Assembly: GCA_963734685.1 (NCBI GenBank)
Contig: CAVTIC010000007.1
Location: 1,280,532 to 1,344,531, forward strand
Length of the DNA: 64,000 nt
Origin: JAOUEA01 sp963734685
Lineage (GTDB): Bacteria; Actinomycetota; UBA4738; HRBIN12
Direction: 5' to 3'
Positions 7,904-16,585 of this stretch are shown here, piece after piece. The notes beneath the pieces were generated by a model. The model was given only the letters and a program-made list of their open reading frames with translations, did not search any database and was not told where the DNA came from. Each line of letters opens with the position of its first letter. Within the stretch, counting starts at the first letter, position 1. Position numbers and translations under genes: made by a program.

Positions 7904-8806
7904 TCAGTAGCCCAGACGGTCGAGCATCTTCGGGTCACGCTGCCACTCCTTCATCACCTTGACCCGCAGGTCGAGGAAGACCCGCTTCCCCACGAGCGGT
8001 TCGATCTGCCCGCGCGCCCTGGTGCCGATCGTCTTGAGTGTCTGGCCCCCCTTGCCGATCAGGATGCCCTTCTGCGAGTCGCGCTCCACCACGATCGATG
8101 CGTGGATGCGATCGAGCTCGTCCTCGTGTTCGATCTCCTCGATGACCACGGCCACCGAGTGCGGCACCTCCTCGCGTGTGACGGTCAGCGCCTGCTCGCG
8201 CACGAGCTCCGCGATGCGCACGTCGATCGGTTGGTCGGTGACCTCACCACCGGGGAACAGGGCCGGGCCCTCCGGCATACGGGTCACGAGCAGCTCCAGC
8301 AGCGTGTCGACGCCCATGCCGCCGGTCGCCGAGACGGGCACGATCTCGTCCCAGTCGCCGAGCCGGCCGGCCGCTGCGAGCTGCGGGATCACCTCGTGGT
8401 GGCGGATCCGATCGATCTTGTTCACGACGCAGATGCGCGCCCCGGCGTTGGCCTCGGCCACCTGGTGCTCGTAGACGTAGGCGTCACCGCGTCCGACCCC
8501 GGCCGCGGCGTCGACGACTTGCACGACCACGTCGACGCCCTCGACGGCGTCGCTGACCAGGTCGTTCAGTCGCACCCCGAACGCGGTCCGTGGCTTGTGG
8601 AACCCGGGCGTGTCCGTAAAGACGATCTGCACGTCGCCGGCGGTCCGGATCGCGCGGATGTCGCGCCTGGTGGTCTGCGGCTTGTCCGAGACGATCGCGA
8701 CCTTCTCTCCGACCAGGGCGTTCACGAGCGTGGATTTGCCGACGTTGGGCCGTCCGATCACGGCGACGGTGCCGGCGCGATGACCGCCGCCCGTCGCTGT
8801 GCTCAC
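7904..8806 (-). CDS. era: GTPase Era
   Basis: Era is a GTP-binding protein that binds the 3' end of 16S rRNA during assembly of the small ribosomal subunit. The 300-residue protein has G1 GRPNVGKST, G3 DTPG and G4 NKID, and a C-terminal KH domain with GKGG (IGKGGQTLKTIGTRAR). Start GTG 8806 overlaps the stop of the cytidine deaminase gene by 4 bp, so translation is coupled. The order PhoH, YbeY, CorC-like, Cdd, Era is a known actinobacterial cluster; Era is the last gene before the convergent SDR gene, and no recO follows. Confidence 0.97.
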   Translation of the reverse strand: MSTATGGGHRAGTVAVIGRPNVGKSTLVNALVGEKVAIVSDKPQTTRRDIRAIRTAGDVQIVFTDTPGFHKPRTAFGVRLNDLVSDAVEGVDVVVQVVDAAAGVGRGDAYVYEHQVAEANAGARICVVNKIDRIRHHEVIPQLAAAGRLGDWDEIVPVSATGGMGVDTLLELLVTRMPEGPALFPGGEVTDQPIDVRIAELVREQALTVTREEVPHSVAVVIEEIEHEDELDRIHASIVVERDSQKGILIGKGGQTLKTIGTRARGQIEPLVGKRVFLDLRVKVMKEWQRDPKMLDRLGY

Positions 8807-9231
8807 CGCCGGAGCCGGTCGAGGTCGCTCGGTCCGAACGCGTCGGGCAAGAGCTCGTCGAGCGACCAGGAGGAACGCACCGCGCCGTCGGCCGATTCGG
8901 CGATCACGGCCATGCCGGGCCCGCCGAACTCGAACAGCACTTGGCGGCACCCGCCGCACGGGGGCGTGGGGTGGTCGGCGTCGGTCACCACCGCCACGCA
9001 ACGAGCGCTCGAGGCCACGCCCGCCGCAACCGCCATCGCCACGGCGTTGCGCTCGGCGCAGACCGAGACGGGGTAGCTCGCGTTCTCGACGTTCACGGCC
9101 GCGAAGATCTCGGCACCCGCCAGGAGCGCCGCCCCCACGTGGAACCCGCTGTACGGGGCGTACGCGTTGGCGCGGATCTCGCGAGCGGTCGTGATCATGC
9201 GCTCCAGCAGCTCCGGCTCGATCGACGTCAC
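8803..9231 (-). CDS. cdd: Cytidine deaminase
   Basis: A 142-residue enzyme that deaminates cytidine and deoxycytidine to uridine forms in pyrimidine salvage. The tetrameric-class zinc site is complete: VENASYPVSVCAERNAV gives the C-x-E pair and PCGGCRQVLFEFG gives the other two cysteines. GTG 9231 overlaps the end of the CNNM/CorC gene by 4 bp, and its own stop overlaps the era start. It belongs to the hrcA-to-era run. Confidence 0.95.
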   Translation of the reverse strand: MTSIEPELLERMITTAREIRANAYAPYSGFHVGAALLAGAEIFAAVNVENASYPVSVCAERNAVAMAVAAGVASSARCVAVVTDADHPTPPCGGCRQVLFEFGGPGMAVIAESADGAVRSSWSLDELLPDAFGPSDLDRLRR

Positions 9232-10502
9232 GGTGCGGGCTCCTCCAGCAAAGCCGGTTCCATCTCGGGGTCGCGCGTGATCAACACCGTCTCGATGCGC
9301 CTGCCCTTGACCTCCTCCGCGGTGAACGTGAGCCCGTCGATGCGACATTCCTCGCCCTCGTCGGGGATCCGCCCGAGGATGTCGAGCACGAGACCGGCGA
9401 CGGTGTCCCATTCCTCATCGGGAAGGTCGAGGCCGAGCAGCTCGTTCACGTCGTCGATCGACGTCTTGCCGCTCACCCGGTAGACGCGGTCGCCGACCTG
9501 CTCGAACTCCGGCTCCTCGCGGTCGTACTCGTCGGTGATCTCGCCGACCAGCTCCTCGAGGAGGTCCTCGAGCGACACCAGGCCGGTGACCGAGCCGTAT
9601 TCGTCGGTGACGAGCGCCATGTGGAACTTCTCGCGTTGCATCTCGCGCAACAGGTCGGCGACCTTCTTCGACTCCGGCACCCAATGCGCCTCGCGGACGA
9701 TGTCCGCGAGCGGCGCGTCGTGCTTGCCCTGGTGCAGAGCCTTCAGCACGTCCTTGGCGAACACGATGCCGATCACGTCGTCGAGGTCCTCGTCGGCGTC
9801 ATAGACGGGGATGCGCGAGGTGCCGTGCAGGAGCACGAGCGCCTGCACGTCGCGTAGGGCCTTGTCGTCCTCGATCGCGATGATGTCGGGTCGCGGCACC
9901 ATGACCTCGCGCACGATCGTGTCGCCGAACTCGAAGATCGAATGGATCAGTTCCTTCTCGCCCTCGTCGATCGAGCCTTCCTCGGACCCGACCTGGGCCA
10001 TCGAACGGATCTCTTCCTCGCTCACGAACGGGCCCGCCTTGATGCCCTTGCCCGGCAGCAGCACGTTGGCGAGACCGATCAGAGCGCGGGTCGGCCAGGC
10101 GAGCAGGCGGCCGAGGAAGTACACGAGGGGCGAGAGGGCGAGCGCCATGCGGTCGGAATGCAGCACGCCGAAGGTCTTCGACATCGCCTCCACGAATACG
10201 AAGTACAGCAGCGTGAACACGAGCGAGGCGATCGTGACGCCGAGGCTGCCGAACTGGTTCTGGGCGAGGATCGCGACCAAGATCGCCGAGCCGTTCTGCA
10301 CGATCATCACGGAGAGGTAGACCGAGTTCAGGTACCGCGGCGGATCGCTTTCGAGGCGCACGAGCAACGCGGCGTTGCGGTGGCCTTCGTCCTCGAGCGC
10401 AAGCGCCTTCACGCGGGTCATGCGCGTGAGCGAACTCTCGGCGAGCGCGAGCAGCGACCCGAGCACGACGAGCACCGCGACGAGGGCCCACATCCAGGTC
10501 AC
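9228..10502 (-). CDS. CNNM/CorC-type transporter-associated protein (DUF21, CBS pair, CorC_HlyC)
   Basis: A 424-residue membrane protein. The N-terminal DUF21 part has several hydrophobic helices (MWALVAVLVVLGSLLALAES, then others to about residue 150). A CBS pair follows (MVPRPDIIAIEDD onward), then the small CorC_HlyC domain at about 325-410. The family is linked to magnesium or cobalt efflux and divalent-cation homeostasis. GTG 10502 overlaps the ybeY stop by 4 bp; an ATG at 10493 is the alternative start. The position between ybeY and cdd is conserved in actinobacteria. Confidence 0.92.
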   Translation of the reverse strand: MTWMWALVAVLVVLGSLLALAESSLTRMTRVKALALEDEGHRNAALLVRLESDPPRYLNSVYLSVMIVQNGSAILVAILAQNQFGSLGVTIASLVFTLLYFVFVEAMSKTFGVLHSDRMALALSPLVYFLGRLLAWPTRALIGLANVLLPGKGIKAGPFVSEEEIRSMAQVGSEEGSIDEGEKELIHSIFEFGDTIVREVMVPRPDIIAIEDDKALRDVQALVLLHGTSRIPVYDADEDLDDVIGIVFAKDVLKALHQGKHDAPLADIVREAHWVPESKKVADLLREMQREKFHMALVTDEYGSVTGLVSLEDLLEELVGEITDEYDREEPEFEQVGDRVYRVSGKTSIDDVNELLGLDLPDEEWDTVAGLVLDILGRIPDEGEECRIDGLTFTAEEVKGRRIETVLITRDPEMEPALLEEPAP

Positions 10503-10960
10503 GGCAACCTCACCCCGCTGTAACGCGCCTGACGCGCCCACATCTCGGCGCGTTCGGCGTCGGTCTCGTGGTCGTAGCCGAGCACGTGCAACACGCCGTG
10601 CACCACGAGCAGCCGCAGCTCCGCCTCCACATCGTCGGGGTTGTTGCGTTCCGCGATCATCGGCGCGATCACGACGTCGCCCAGCACGCGCACCCCCCGC
10701 TCGTCGACGTCGTCCTCGTCGAGCGGGAACGAGAGCACGTCGGTCGGGCCAGGTTCCTGCATGTAGCGCTCGTGCAGGTCGGCGATCTCCTCCTCGTCCA
10801 CGAACGACAGCGAGAGCTCGACCTGTTCGTGACCCTCCGCAGCGAGGGTCTCGGCGGCCAGCGCCGCGAGCGCCGGTTCGTCGACCGCAGCCGGCTGGCG
10901 GTTCGAGACGAGGACCCTCGGATGGCCGCCGTCGTCGTCGTTCATCGAGGTGGCGCTCAC
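10499..10960 (-). CDS. ybeY: rRNA maturation endoribonuclease YbeY
   Basis: A 153-residue metallo-RNase that helps process 16S rRNA and assists ribosome quality control. The zinc signature HGVLHVLGYDH is intact near the C-terminus, supplying the three histidines. GTG 10960 overlaps the phoH stop by 4 bp; an in-frame ATG lies five codons inside. The gene is embedded between phoH and the CNNM/CorC gene. Confidence 0.96.
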   Translation of the reverse strand: MSATSMNDDDGGHPRVLVSNRQPAAVDEPALAALAAETLAAEGHEQVELSLSFVDEEEIADLHERYMQEPGPTDVLSFPLDEDDVDERGVRVLGDVVIAPMIAERNNPDDVEAELRLLVVHGVLHVLGYDHETDAERAEMWARQARYSGVRLP

Positions 10961-11955
10961 GGCTCGACTTCCAGCTGCTGCTGCCCGAACCGATCGTAGG
11001 CCTCCACGATGTCCTGCACGATCTTGTGCCGCACCACGTCGCGCCCGCCGAGGTGGCAGAAGGCGATGTCCTCGATGTCGTCGAGGATCTCCTCGACCAC
11101 CGCGAGCCCGGACGCCTGTCCGGTGCCGAGGTCGACCTGCGTGGCGTCGCCGTTGATCACGGCCTTCGAGCCGAACCCGATGCGCGTGAGGAACATCTTC
11201 ATCTGCTCGGGGGTCGTGTTCTGGGCCTCGTCGAGGATGATGAACGCGTCGTTCAGGGTGCGCCCCCGCATGTACGCGAGCGGCGCGACCTCGACGGTGC
11301 CCCGTTCCATCAATCGCGGAAGCGTCTCGGCGCCGGTCATCTCGAAGAGCGCGTCGTAGAGCGGACGCATGTAGGGGTCGATCTTCTCGTACAGCGTGCC
11401 CGGCAAGTACCCGAGGCGCTCGCCGGCCTCGACGGCGGGGCGGGTGAGGATCAGCCGCGAGACTTGACGCTCCTGCAACGCCTTCACCGCGGTCGCCACC
11501 GCCAGGTAGGTCTTGCCGGTACCGGCGGGACCGATCGCGAAGGTCACCGTGTTCGACCTGATCGCGTCGACGAAGCGCTTCTGGCCGATCGTCTTCGGCG
11601 TGATGCCCTTGCCCCTGGCGGTGAGCAACCGATCGCCCAGCACGTCGGACGGGCGCATCTCCTGCTCGCCCGCGTCGGTGCCGTCGCCCTTCACGAGCGC
11701 GATCGTCTGACCGACCGAGGAATCGGTGAGCTCGTGGCCCTGCTCGAGCAGCACGAGCAGCTCCTCGAAGATGCGGGCGACCCGCTCGGCCTCCTGCTCA
11801 CGGCCGGTGACGGTGATCTCGTTGCCTCGAACGAGGATGCGGCAGTCGAACGCCGACTCGATCAGCTTCAGGAAGACGTCGCGCTGACCGAGGAGGGCCA
11901 CCATCGGCTGATTGCCCGGAACGAGGATCTTGACCTGGGTGGTGGCGCTCGCCAC
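10957..11955 (-). CDS. phoH: PhoH family ATPase
   Basis: A 332-residue cytoplasmic ATPase with Walker A GPAGTGKTYL and Walker B FIILDEAQNTT. PhoH-like proteins often sit beside ybeY and are thought to act in RNA metabolism. The N-terminal ~100 residues form the KH-like segment usual for this subfamily. It starts at GTG 11955, 88 bp after the HIT gene; that gap carries a hairpin at 12005-12022 (GGCCGCC/GGCGGCC) that may tune expression within the operon. Confidence 0.95.
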   Translation of the reverse strand: MASATTQVKILVPGNQPMVALLGQRDVFLKLIESAFDCRILVRGNEITVTGREQEAERVARIFEELLVLLEQGHELTDSSVGQTIALVKGDGTDAGEQEMRPSDVLGDRLLTARGKGITPKTIGQKRFVDAIRSNTVTFAIGPAGTGKTYLAVATAVKALQERQVSRLILTRPAVEAGERLGYLPGTLYEKIDPYMRPLYDALFEMTGAETLPRLMERGTVEVAPLAYMRGRTLNDAFIILDEAQNTTPEQMKMFLTRIGFGSKAVINGDATQVDLGTGQASGLAVVEEILDDIEDIAFCHLGGRDVVRHKIVQDIVEAYDRFGQQQLEVEP

Positions 11956-12043
11956 GTGTCTCGTCTCTCGGGGCGGTAGCCCCGTGCCCTCCTGTGTCAG
12001 CGACGGCCGCCGTGCGGCGGCCTTCTCGACACTGTAGCCGAAC

Positions 12044-12391
12044 CTAGCCCGGAGGCCAGCCCATCTCGCGTCCGCCCAGCAGGTGGAAATGCAGGTGGAA
12101 CACGGCCTGACCGGCGTCGGGACCGACGTTCGACACGAGGCGCCAGCCCGACTCGGCGATGCCCTCGGCCCCGGCCAGCTGGGTCGCCGCCTGGACGATG
12201 TCGACCAATACGTCGCCGTGATGGTCGCCGAGGTCGGCGAGTGAGGTCACGTGCTCTTTCGGGATCAGCAGGATGTGCGTCGGAGCCTGCGGGTTCGCGT
12301 CGCGGAACGCGACCACTCGATCCGATTCCCGGACGATCTCCGCCGGGATCTCACGCGCCGCGATGCGGCAGAAGAGGCACGAAGTATCCAT
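12044..12391 (-). CDS. HIT-family nucleotide hydrolase
   Basis: A 115-residue histidine-triad protein with the catalytic HLHFHLLGG near the C-terminus and the N-terminal CLFCRIAAREIPAEIV with a zinc-type Cys pair. HIT proteins hydrolyse AMP-lysine, ADP-ribose or similar phosphoramidates. The gene sits 33 bp after dnaJ, where many actinobacteria place rsmE and then a HIT gene; rsmE is absent here. Confidence 0.93.
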   Translation of the reverse strand: MDTSCLFCRIAAREIPAEIVRESDRVVAFRDANPQAPTHILLIPKEHVTSLADLGDHHGDVLVDIVQAATQLAGAEGIAESGWRLVSNVGPDAGQAVFHLHFHLLGGREMGWPPG

Positions 12392-12424
12392 CGCTCGCTC
12401 AGCCTACTCCGCGGAAGAGTTCGG

Positions 12425-13537
12425 TCAGAACTCCGGTCGCCGCAGGCGCCCCGCTGCGGGCTCGCGCTTGGATCCCTGCTCCCCACGGAGCTCGGCGAGA
12501 CGCTCCCAGAGCTTACGCTCCTCGCGGGACAGGCCCCCCGCGGTCACGACGTGGAGCGTGACGTACAGGTCACCTCGGCCCCGTCGGTTGAGGTTCGGTA
12601 CACCACCACCCTTGATGCGAACGACGGTGCCGGACTCGGTGCCCGGATCGACCTGGATGCGTTCCGGACCGTCGAGCCCCTCGATCTCGAGCTCGGCACC
12701 CAGGGTGGCCTGGGTCATCGTCACATCGAGCACGGTGAACAGATCCTGTCCTCGTCGGTCGAACTCGTCGGCCGGCTCGACCGAGATGCCGACGTAGAGG
12801 TCGCCCGCCGGGCCGCCCGCGAGCCCGGCGTGCCCGTTACCGGCGACGCGCAACTCCATGCCGTCGGAGACCCCGGCGGGGATGTCGATCGTCACCGTCG
12901 TGGTCTCGCGCCGCCGACCCTCGCCGAAGCACGCCTCGCACGGATCGAGCACCTCCTGACCGGTGCCGCGGCACGCGACGCACGGGGAGGCGGTCATGAC
13001 CGTGCCGAAGACGCTCCGTCGAACCGCCTGCACCTGGCCCGCCCCGCCGCACGAGCGGCAGGCGACCGGCGCGGTGCCCGGTTCCGCGCCGTTGCCCTGG
13101 CATCGCCCGCACGCAACGAGACGCTCGATCTCGAGGTCGCGGCGGGCGCCGAACACCGCGTCGCGGAACGCGAGGGTGATGCGCACGCCGAGGTCCTCGC
13201 CGTGCTGCGTGCGCGAACGAGGGCCACGCCGGCGGCTCCCGCCGACGCCGAACCCCCCCTGGCCGAAGAACATGTCGAAGATGTCTTGGATGTCGGTGAA
13301 TCCGCCGCCGCCCGGGCCGCCGGTCGTGCCGAAGGCGTCGTACTGCCGACGCTTGTCGGGATCGGACAGGATCTCGTAGGCGCCCGCAACCTCTTTGAAT
13401 CGCTCCTCCGACGCCGGATCGGCGTTCACGTCGGGGTGCAGCTCTCGGGCGAGACGGCGGTATGCCTTCTTGATGTCGTCGTCGGTCGCCTCGCGGGTGA
13501 CGCCGAGCACCTCGTACAGGTCGCGGACGGTCGACAT
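12425..13537 (-). CDS. dnaJ: Chaperone DnaJ
   Basis: A 370-residue co-chaperone that stimulates DnaK ATPase and delivers unfolded clients. The J domain carries HPD (LHPDVNAD), followed by a Gly/Phe-rich stretch. Four zinc motifs come next, CGRCQGNG, CRSCGGAG, CVACRGTG and CEACFGEG, and then the client-binding C-terminal domain. The ATG at 13537 follows the hrcA stop directly, so the pair is co-translated. This matches the HrcA-linked second DnaJ of actinobacteria. The CIRCE site at 14602-14628 is expected to repress it until heat shock. Confidence 0.97.
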   Translation of the reverse strand: MSTVRDLYEVLGVTREATDDDIKKAYRRLARELHPDVNADPASEERFKEVAGAYEILSDPDKRRQYDAFGTTGGPGGGGFTDIQDIFDMFFGQGGFGVGGSRRRGPRSRTQHGEDLGVRITLAFRDAVFGARRDLEIERLVACGRCQGNGAEPGTAPVACRSCGGAGQVQAVRRSVFGTVMTASPCVACRGTGQEVLDPCEACFGEGRRRETTTVTIDIPAGVSDGMELRVAGNGHAGLAGGPAGDLYVGISVEPADEFDRRGQDLFTVLDVTMTQATLGAELEIEGLDGPERIQVDPGTESGTVVRIKGGGVPNLNRRGRGDLYVTLHVVTAGGLSREERKLWERLAELRGEQGSKREPAAGRLRRPEF

Positions 13538-14587
13538 CTACTGGTCCAACTCCGTCGCCAGCTCCGAGAGCCGCTTGGCCACCGCACGCACGGACGCCAT
13601 CGCGGACAGGTAGTCCATGCGGGTGGGACCGACGACGCCGATCGTGCCGAGCATCGTCTCGCCGGTCTTGAACGGCGCGGTGATGATCGAGGCTTCCCAT
13701 TCGCCGGTCGAGGGGTGTTCGGCGCCGATCGTGACGTTCAGGTCCCCGCGAGCGGAACTGATGTCCTGCAAGACCGTGAGCATCTCTTCCTCGCGCTCGA
13801 GGGTCTCGAACAACCGCCGAAGCGTCTCTCGGCGCATCTGCTGCGCCTCGTTGGCGAGGTTCGATGCCCCGCCGACCACGACGTGGCCCGCGCCCTCACC
13901 CACGGTCGCCACGCGCAGGGTCTCGACGACGGACAGCAGCAGATCGCGTTGGCCTGCTCCGCCCTCGGCGGCGAGCTGGAGCAGTCGTGCCTGCGCATCG
14001 AGGTAGGTCAGACCCCGCAGCGACTGAAGGCGCCGGTCGGCGTCCTTCAGGGCAGCGACATCGACCCCGTCGGGCTTGTCGACGATCTGCTTGTCGACTC
14101 GCCCGTGCTGGCCGACCGCCAGGATCATCAGCGTCGGGCCCATGTCGATGAGCTCGACCCGCACGATCGGTTCCTCGACGGCGCTCGGTGGCACGGCGAG
14201 ACCCGCGTAGTGGGTGAGGCGTGAGAGCAACTGCACGCTTCCCTTGAGCACCTCCTCGAGGTCGACGATCGCTTCGGCGAAGTAGCCCACGATCAGCCGG
14301 CGCTGCGCTTCGCGCAGTCGCCCACCCGCGGGGAGCGAGTCGACGAAGTGCCGGTACCCGGCGTCGGTCGGGATGCGCCCGGCGCTCGTGTGCGGATGCA
14401 TCAGGTAGCCGAGCTCCTCGAGCGCCGCCATCTCGTTGCGGATCGTGGCGCTCGAGACCCCGAGCCCGGCGTGCTCGGCGATCGTCTCGCTGCCCACCGG
14501 CTCGCCCGTGCGCACGTACTGCTCGACCACGGCACGCAGCACCGCGGCCTTACGAGGACCGAGCTCCGGACGCTCACGCTCCGCCAT
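13538..14587 (-). CDS. hrcA: Heat-inducible transcriptional repressor HrcA
   Basis: A 349-residue repressor that binds CIRCE elements and is stabilised by GroEL-type chaperones. The N-terminal winged helix is visible (AAVLRAVVEQYVRTGEPVGS, then SSATIRNEMAALEELG), and the rest has the HrcA central domain. A perfect CIRCE lies 15 bp upstream of the start codon, so it is autoregulated. It leads the run hrcA, dnaJ, HIT, phoH, ybeY, CNNM, cdd, era. Confidence 0.97.
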   Translation of the reverse strand: MAERERPELGPRKAAVLRAVVEQYVRTGEPVGSETIAEHAGLGVSSATIRNEMAALEELGYLMHPHTSAGRIPTDAGYRHFVDSLPAGGRLREAQRRLIVGYFAEAIVDLEEVLKGSVQLLSRLTHYAGLAVPPSAVEEPIVRVELIDMGPTLMILAVGQHGRVDKQIVDKPDGVDVAALKDADRRLQSLRGLTYLDAQARLLQLAAEGGAGQRDLLLSVVETLRVATVGEGAGHVVVGGASNLANEAQQMRRETLRRLFETLEREEEMLTVLQDISSARGDLNVTIGAEHPSTGEWEASIITAPFKTGETMLGTIGVVGPTRMDYLSAMASVRAVAKRLSELATELDQ

Positions 14588-14601
14588 GGGTCACATCATA
14601 C

Positions 14602-14628
14602 GTAGCACTCTCCGCCGGGGAGTGCTAA
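14602..14628 (-). promoter_or_regulatory. CIRCE operator (HrcA binding site)
   Basis: On the plus strand GTAGCACTC, nine bases, then GAGTGCTAA. Against the consensus TTAGCACTC-N9-GAGTGCTAA only the first base pair differs. It lies directly upstream of hrcA. The stop codon of the upstream zinc-ribbon gene (14625-14627) is inside the right half, so readthrough transcripts from lepA/hemW also carry the site. Confidence 0.95.
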
Positions 14629-15419
14629 GGGCCGCAGGGAAGCGCTGCGATGGCCTCGCCCTGCGCGAGGAGCTCATCCGTCGTGTCCGCCTGATCCGCG
14701 AGCGCCTGCCGCAGGTCCTCGGTCGCGGCGATCAGCGCGCGCACCTGCCTCGCCGCCTGCGGGTCACCCGCCTGCATCAAGGCCTTGGCATCGGCCTTCA
14801 GCGTGTCCTGGGCTGCGGCGAGCGCCTGGACGCGCAGCACCTGGCTCTGCTGCACGTGACCGCACATCGTGGCGGTGGCCGCCTCGACGGTGACCTTGCC
14901 CGTCCCCCCGGAGGGAGTGGGGCTCGCGGCGCCTCCACCGTCATCACCACCGAACACGAGGTTGAACAGCACTACGAGGAGCGCCACCCCAACGAGCGCG
15001 GCGACGATCCAGACCCAGGCCGGTCGCCCGCTCGACTCGCGGACCGGCATCGCGAACGCATCCTGGGGACCCTCGTCGTCGTTGCCGAGGCCGAGCCCTG
15101 GCGGGAACGCCGACACCGGCTGCTCGGCGGGCTGATCGAGCACCGCATCGGTGATCGTCATGGGCGGGGGTGAGGAAGGAGGCACCGCGGGAGCCGGCTC
15201 GGGCACCTCGCGCGGGGGCGGCTCGGCCGACGCGTCCTGCAACAGTCCGCACCGCGGGCAGGTCCACGTGGTCGCGCCCTGCTTCGAATGGAACCGCGAG
15301 CCGCACGACCGGCAGACCACGAATCCCCACTGCCTCCCACACGACGAACAGGTGTAGCCTTGCGACGAGGCGTCCACCGGCTGAGCGGTCTTGCAGCTCG
15401 GGCAGCGCACCGTGGGCAT
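14625..15419 (-). CDS. Zinc-ribbon membrane-anchored protein of unknown function
   Basis: A 264-residue protein not assignable to a named family. The N-terminus holds two zinc ribbons (CPSCKTAQPV with CSSCGRQW, and CRSCGSRF with CPRCGLLQ). A Pro/Glu-rich linker follows, then one membrane helix at about residues 143-165 (WIVAALVGVALLVVLFN). The C-terminal ~90 residues are helical and probably outside the membrane, with a cysteine pair (MCGHV, LPCGP). Start ATG 15419 gives the first ribbon at residue 6. The gene lies 44 bp after hemW and its stop codon is inside the CIRCE. Function is unknown. Confidence 0.75.
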   Translation of the reverse strand: MPTVRCPSCKTAQPVDASSQGYTCSSCGRQWGFVVCRSCGSRFHSKQGATTWTCPRCGLLQDASAEPPPREVPEPAPAVPPSSPPPMTITDAVLDQPAEQPVSAFPPGLGLGNDDEGPQDAFAMPVRESSGRPAWVWIVAALVGVALLVVLFNLVFGGDDGGGAASPTPSGGTGKVTVEAATATMCGHVQQSQVLRVQALAAAQDTLKADAKALMQAGDPQAARQVRALIAATEDLRQALADQADTTDELLAQGEAIAALPCGP

Positions 15420-15463
15420 GGCGTTCACTCTAGTGCCCGAGCGAGCTGGGGTGATCTCGGCCC

Positions 15464-16585
15464 CTACGGAGCGCTTCGTGAGCCGCCGGTCGTGAGGCCG
15501 AGCACCAGTTCGTTCAGCAACAGCATCCCTCGCTCGGTCGGTACGAACGCTCCGTCGTCCTCGCTGAGCAGCCCGCTCTCGAGGAAGCGATCCGCGCGAT
15601 CGTCCTCGATCCAGCTCGAGGGCACCCCTTCGAGGATGCGCAACCGGAGGAACACCTCTTCGAGGTATGCATCGCTGGGGTCGAGGCTCTCCGAGCCGCC
15701 GACCGGATGCTCGCCGCCTTCCACCGTCGCCAGATACTCCTCGGGCGGGCGGACGTTCCACCAGCGGCGGTCCTCGCGGTACGAGTGGGCGCCGGCGCCC
15801 AGGCCGACGTACGGCTGCCGGCGCCAATACCCGAGGTTGTGCGCGCACTCGTATCCGGGCTTCGCCCAGTTGGAGACTTCGTAGTGGACGTAGCCCCCGT
15901 CCCGCAACACCGAGCACGCGAGCTGGAACATGTCGGCCTGCACGTCGGGATCGGGCGCAGGCACGGCACCGCGGGCCACCGCGCGGCCGAGTGGCGTCGA
16001 CGGCTCGATGGTGAGCGCGTACGCGCTCACGTGTTCGGGCGCGAGCGCGATCGTCTCCTCGAGCGTGCGCTCCCAGGACTCGAGGGTCTCGCCGTCCGCG
16101 CCGTAGATCAGATCGAGGTTCACGTTCTCGTATCCGGCGGCGCGAGCCGCAGCGAACGCCGTCCGGACGCTCTCCGGCGAGTGCAGACGCTCGAGCGACC
16201 GCAACACCGCCGGGTCGAACGACTGCGCGCCCATCGACAGCCGCGAGTAGCCCGCCGCGAGCAACCCCACGAGGGAGACCTCGTCGAGCGTGTCGGGGTT
16301 GGCCTCGGTCGTCACCTCGACGTCGAGCGCGAACCCGAATGCGGCACGCAGACCGGTCAGCAACGAACCGAGATCGCCGGGCGTCATCGTCGTCGGCGTG
16401 CCTCCCCCGAGGAAGACGCTCCCGATCTCGACCCCGTCCCACGCGGGGGCCACCAGCGCGATCTCGCCCAGCAGAGCCCGAAGGTATCGCGGCTTCAGAT
16501 GGTCGATGCCTGCGTAGGCGTTGAAGTCGCAATACCCACATCGCGTGAGGCAGAACGGCACGTGCACGTAGATGCCCGCGCTCAC
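15464..16585 (-). CDS. hemW: Radical SAM protein HemW (heme chaperone, HemN-like)
   Basis: A 373-residue radical SAM protein. The [4Fe-4S]/SAM cysteines are in CLTRCGYC near residue 12, followed by GGGTPTTM and a C-terminal HemN-like domain. Proteins of this size without the HemN N-terminal extension are HemW, which binds and delivers heme rather than oxidising coproporphyrinogen. GTG 16585 overlaps the lepA stop by 4 bp. The lepA-hemW-hrcA-dnaJ order is common in Gram-positive bacteria. Older annotation as an oxygen-independent coproporphyrinogen oxidase is the alternative. Confidence 0.94.
   Translation of the reverse strand: MSAGIYVHVPFCLTRCGYCDFNAYAGIDHLKPRYLRALLGEIALVAPAWDGVEIGSVFLGGGTPTTMTPGDLGSLLTGLRAAFGFALDVEVTTEANPDTLDEVSLVGLLAAGYSRLSMGAQSFDPAVLRSLERLHSPESVRTAFAAARAAGYENVNLDLIYGADGETLESWERTLEETIALAPEHVSAYALTIEPSTPLGRAVARGAVPAPDPDVQADMFQLACSVLRDGGYVHYEVSNWAKPGYECAHNLGYWRRQPYVGLGAGAHSYREDRRWWNVRPPEEYLATVEGGEHPVGGSESLDPSDAYLEEVFLRLRILEGVPSSWIEDDRADRFLESGLLSEDDGAFVPTERGMLLLNELVLGLTTGGSRSAP

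Noticed and set aside
7904..9001. Era extended by 65 residues at the N-terminus
   Set aside because: The extra residues are Arg-rich and antisense-like within cdd; GTG 8806 overlaps the cdd stop and gives standard Era length.
12005..12022. Hairpin GGCCGCC/GGCGGCC as terminator
   Set aside because: No T-run on the transcribed strand, and the genes on both sides belong to one conserved operon, so only a possible intercistronic structure is noted under phoH.
12251..14224. 657-codon open frame on the plus strand
   Set aside because: Mirrors HIT, dnaJ and hrcA, all with diagnostic motifs on the minus strand; composition is typical of an antisense shadow.
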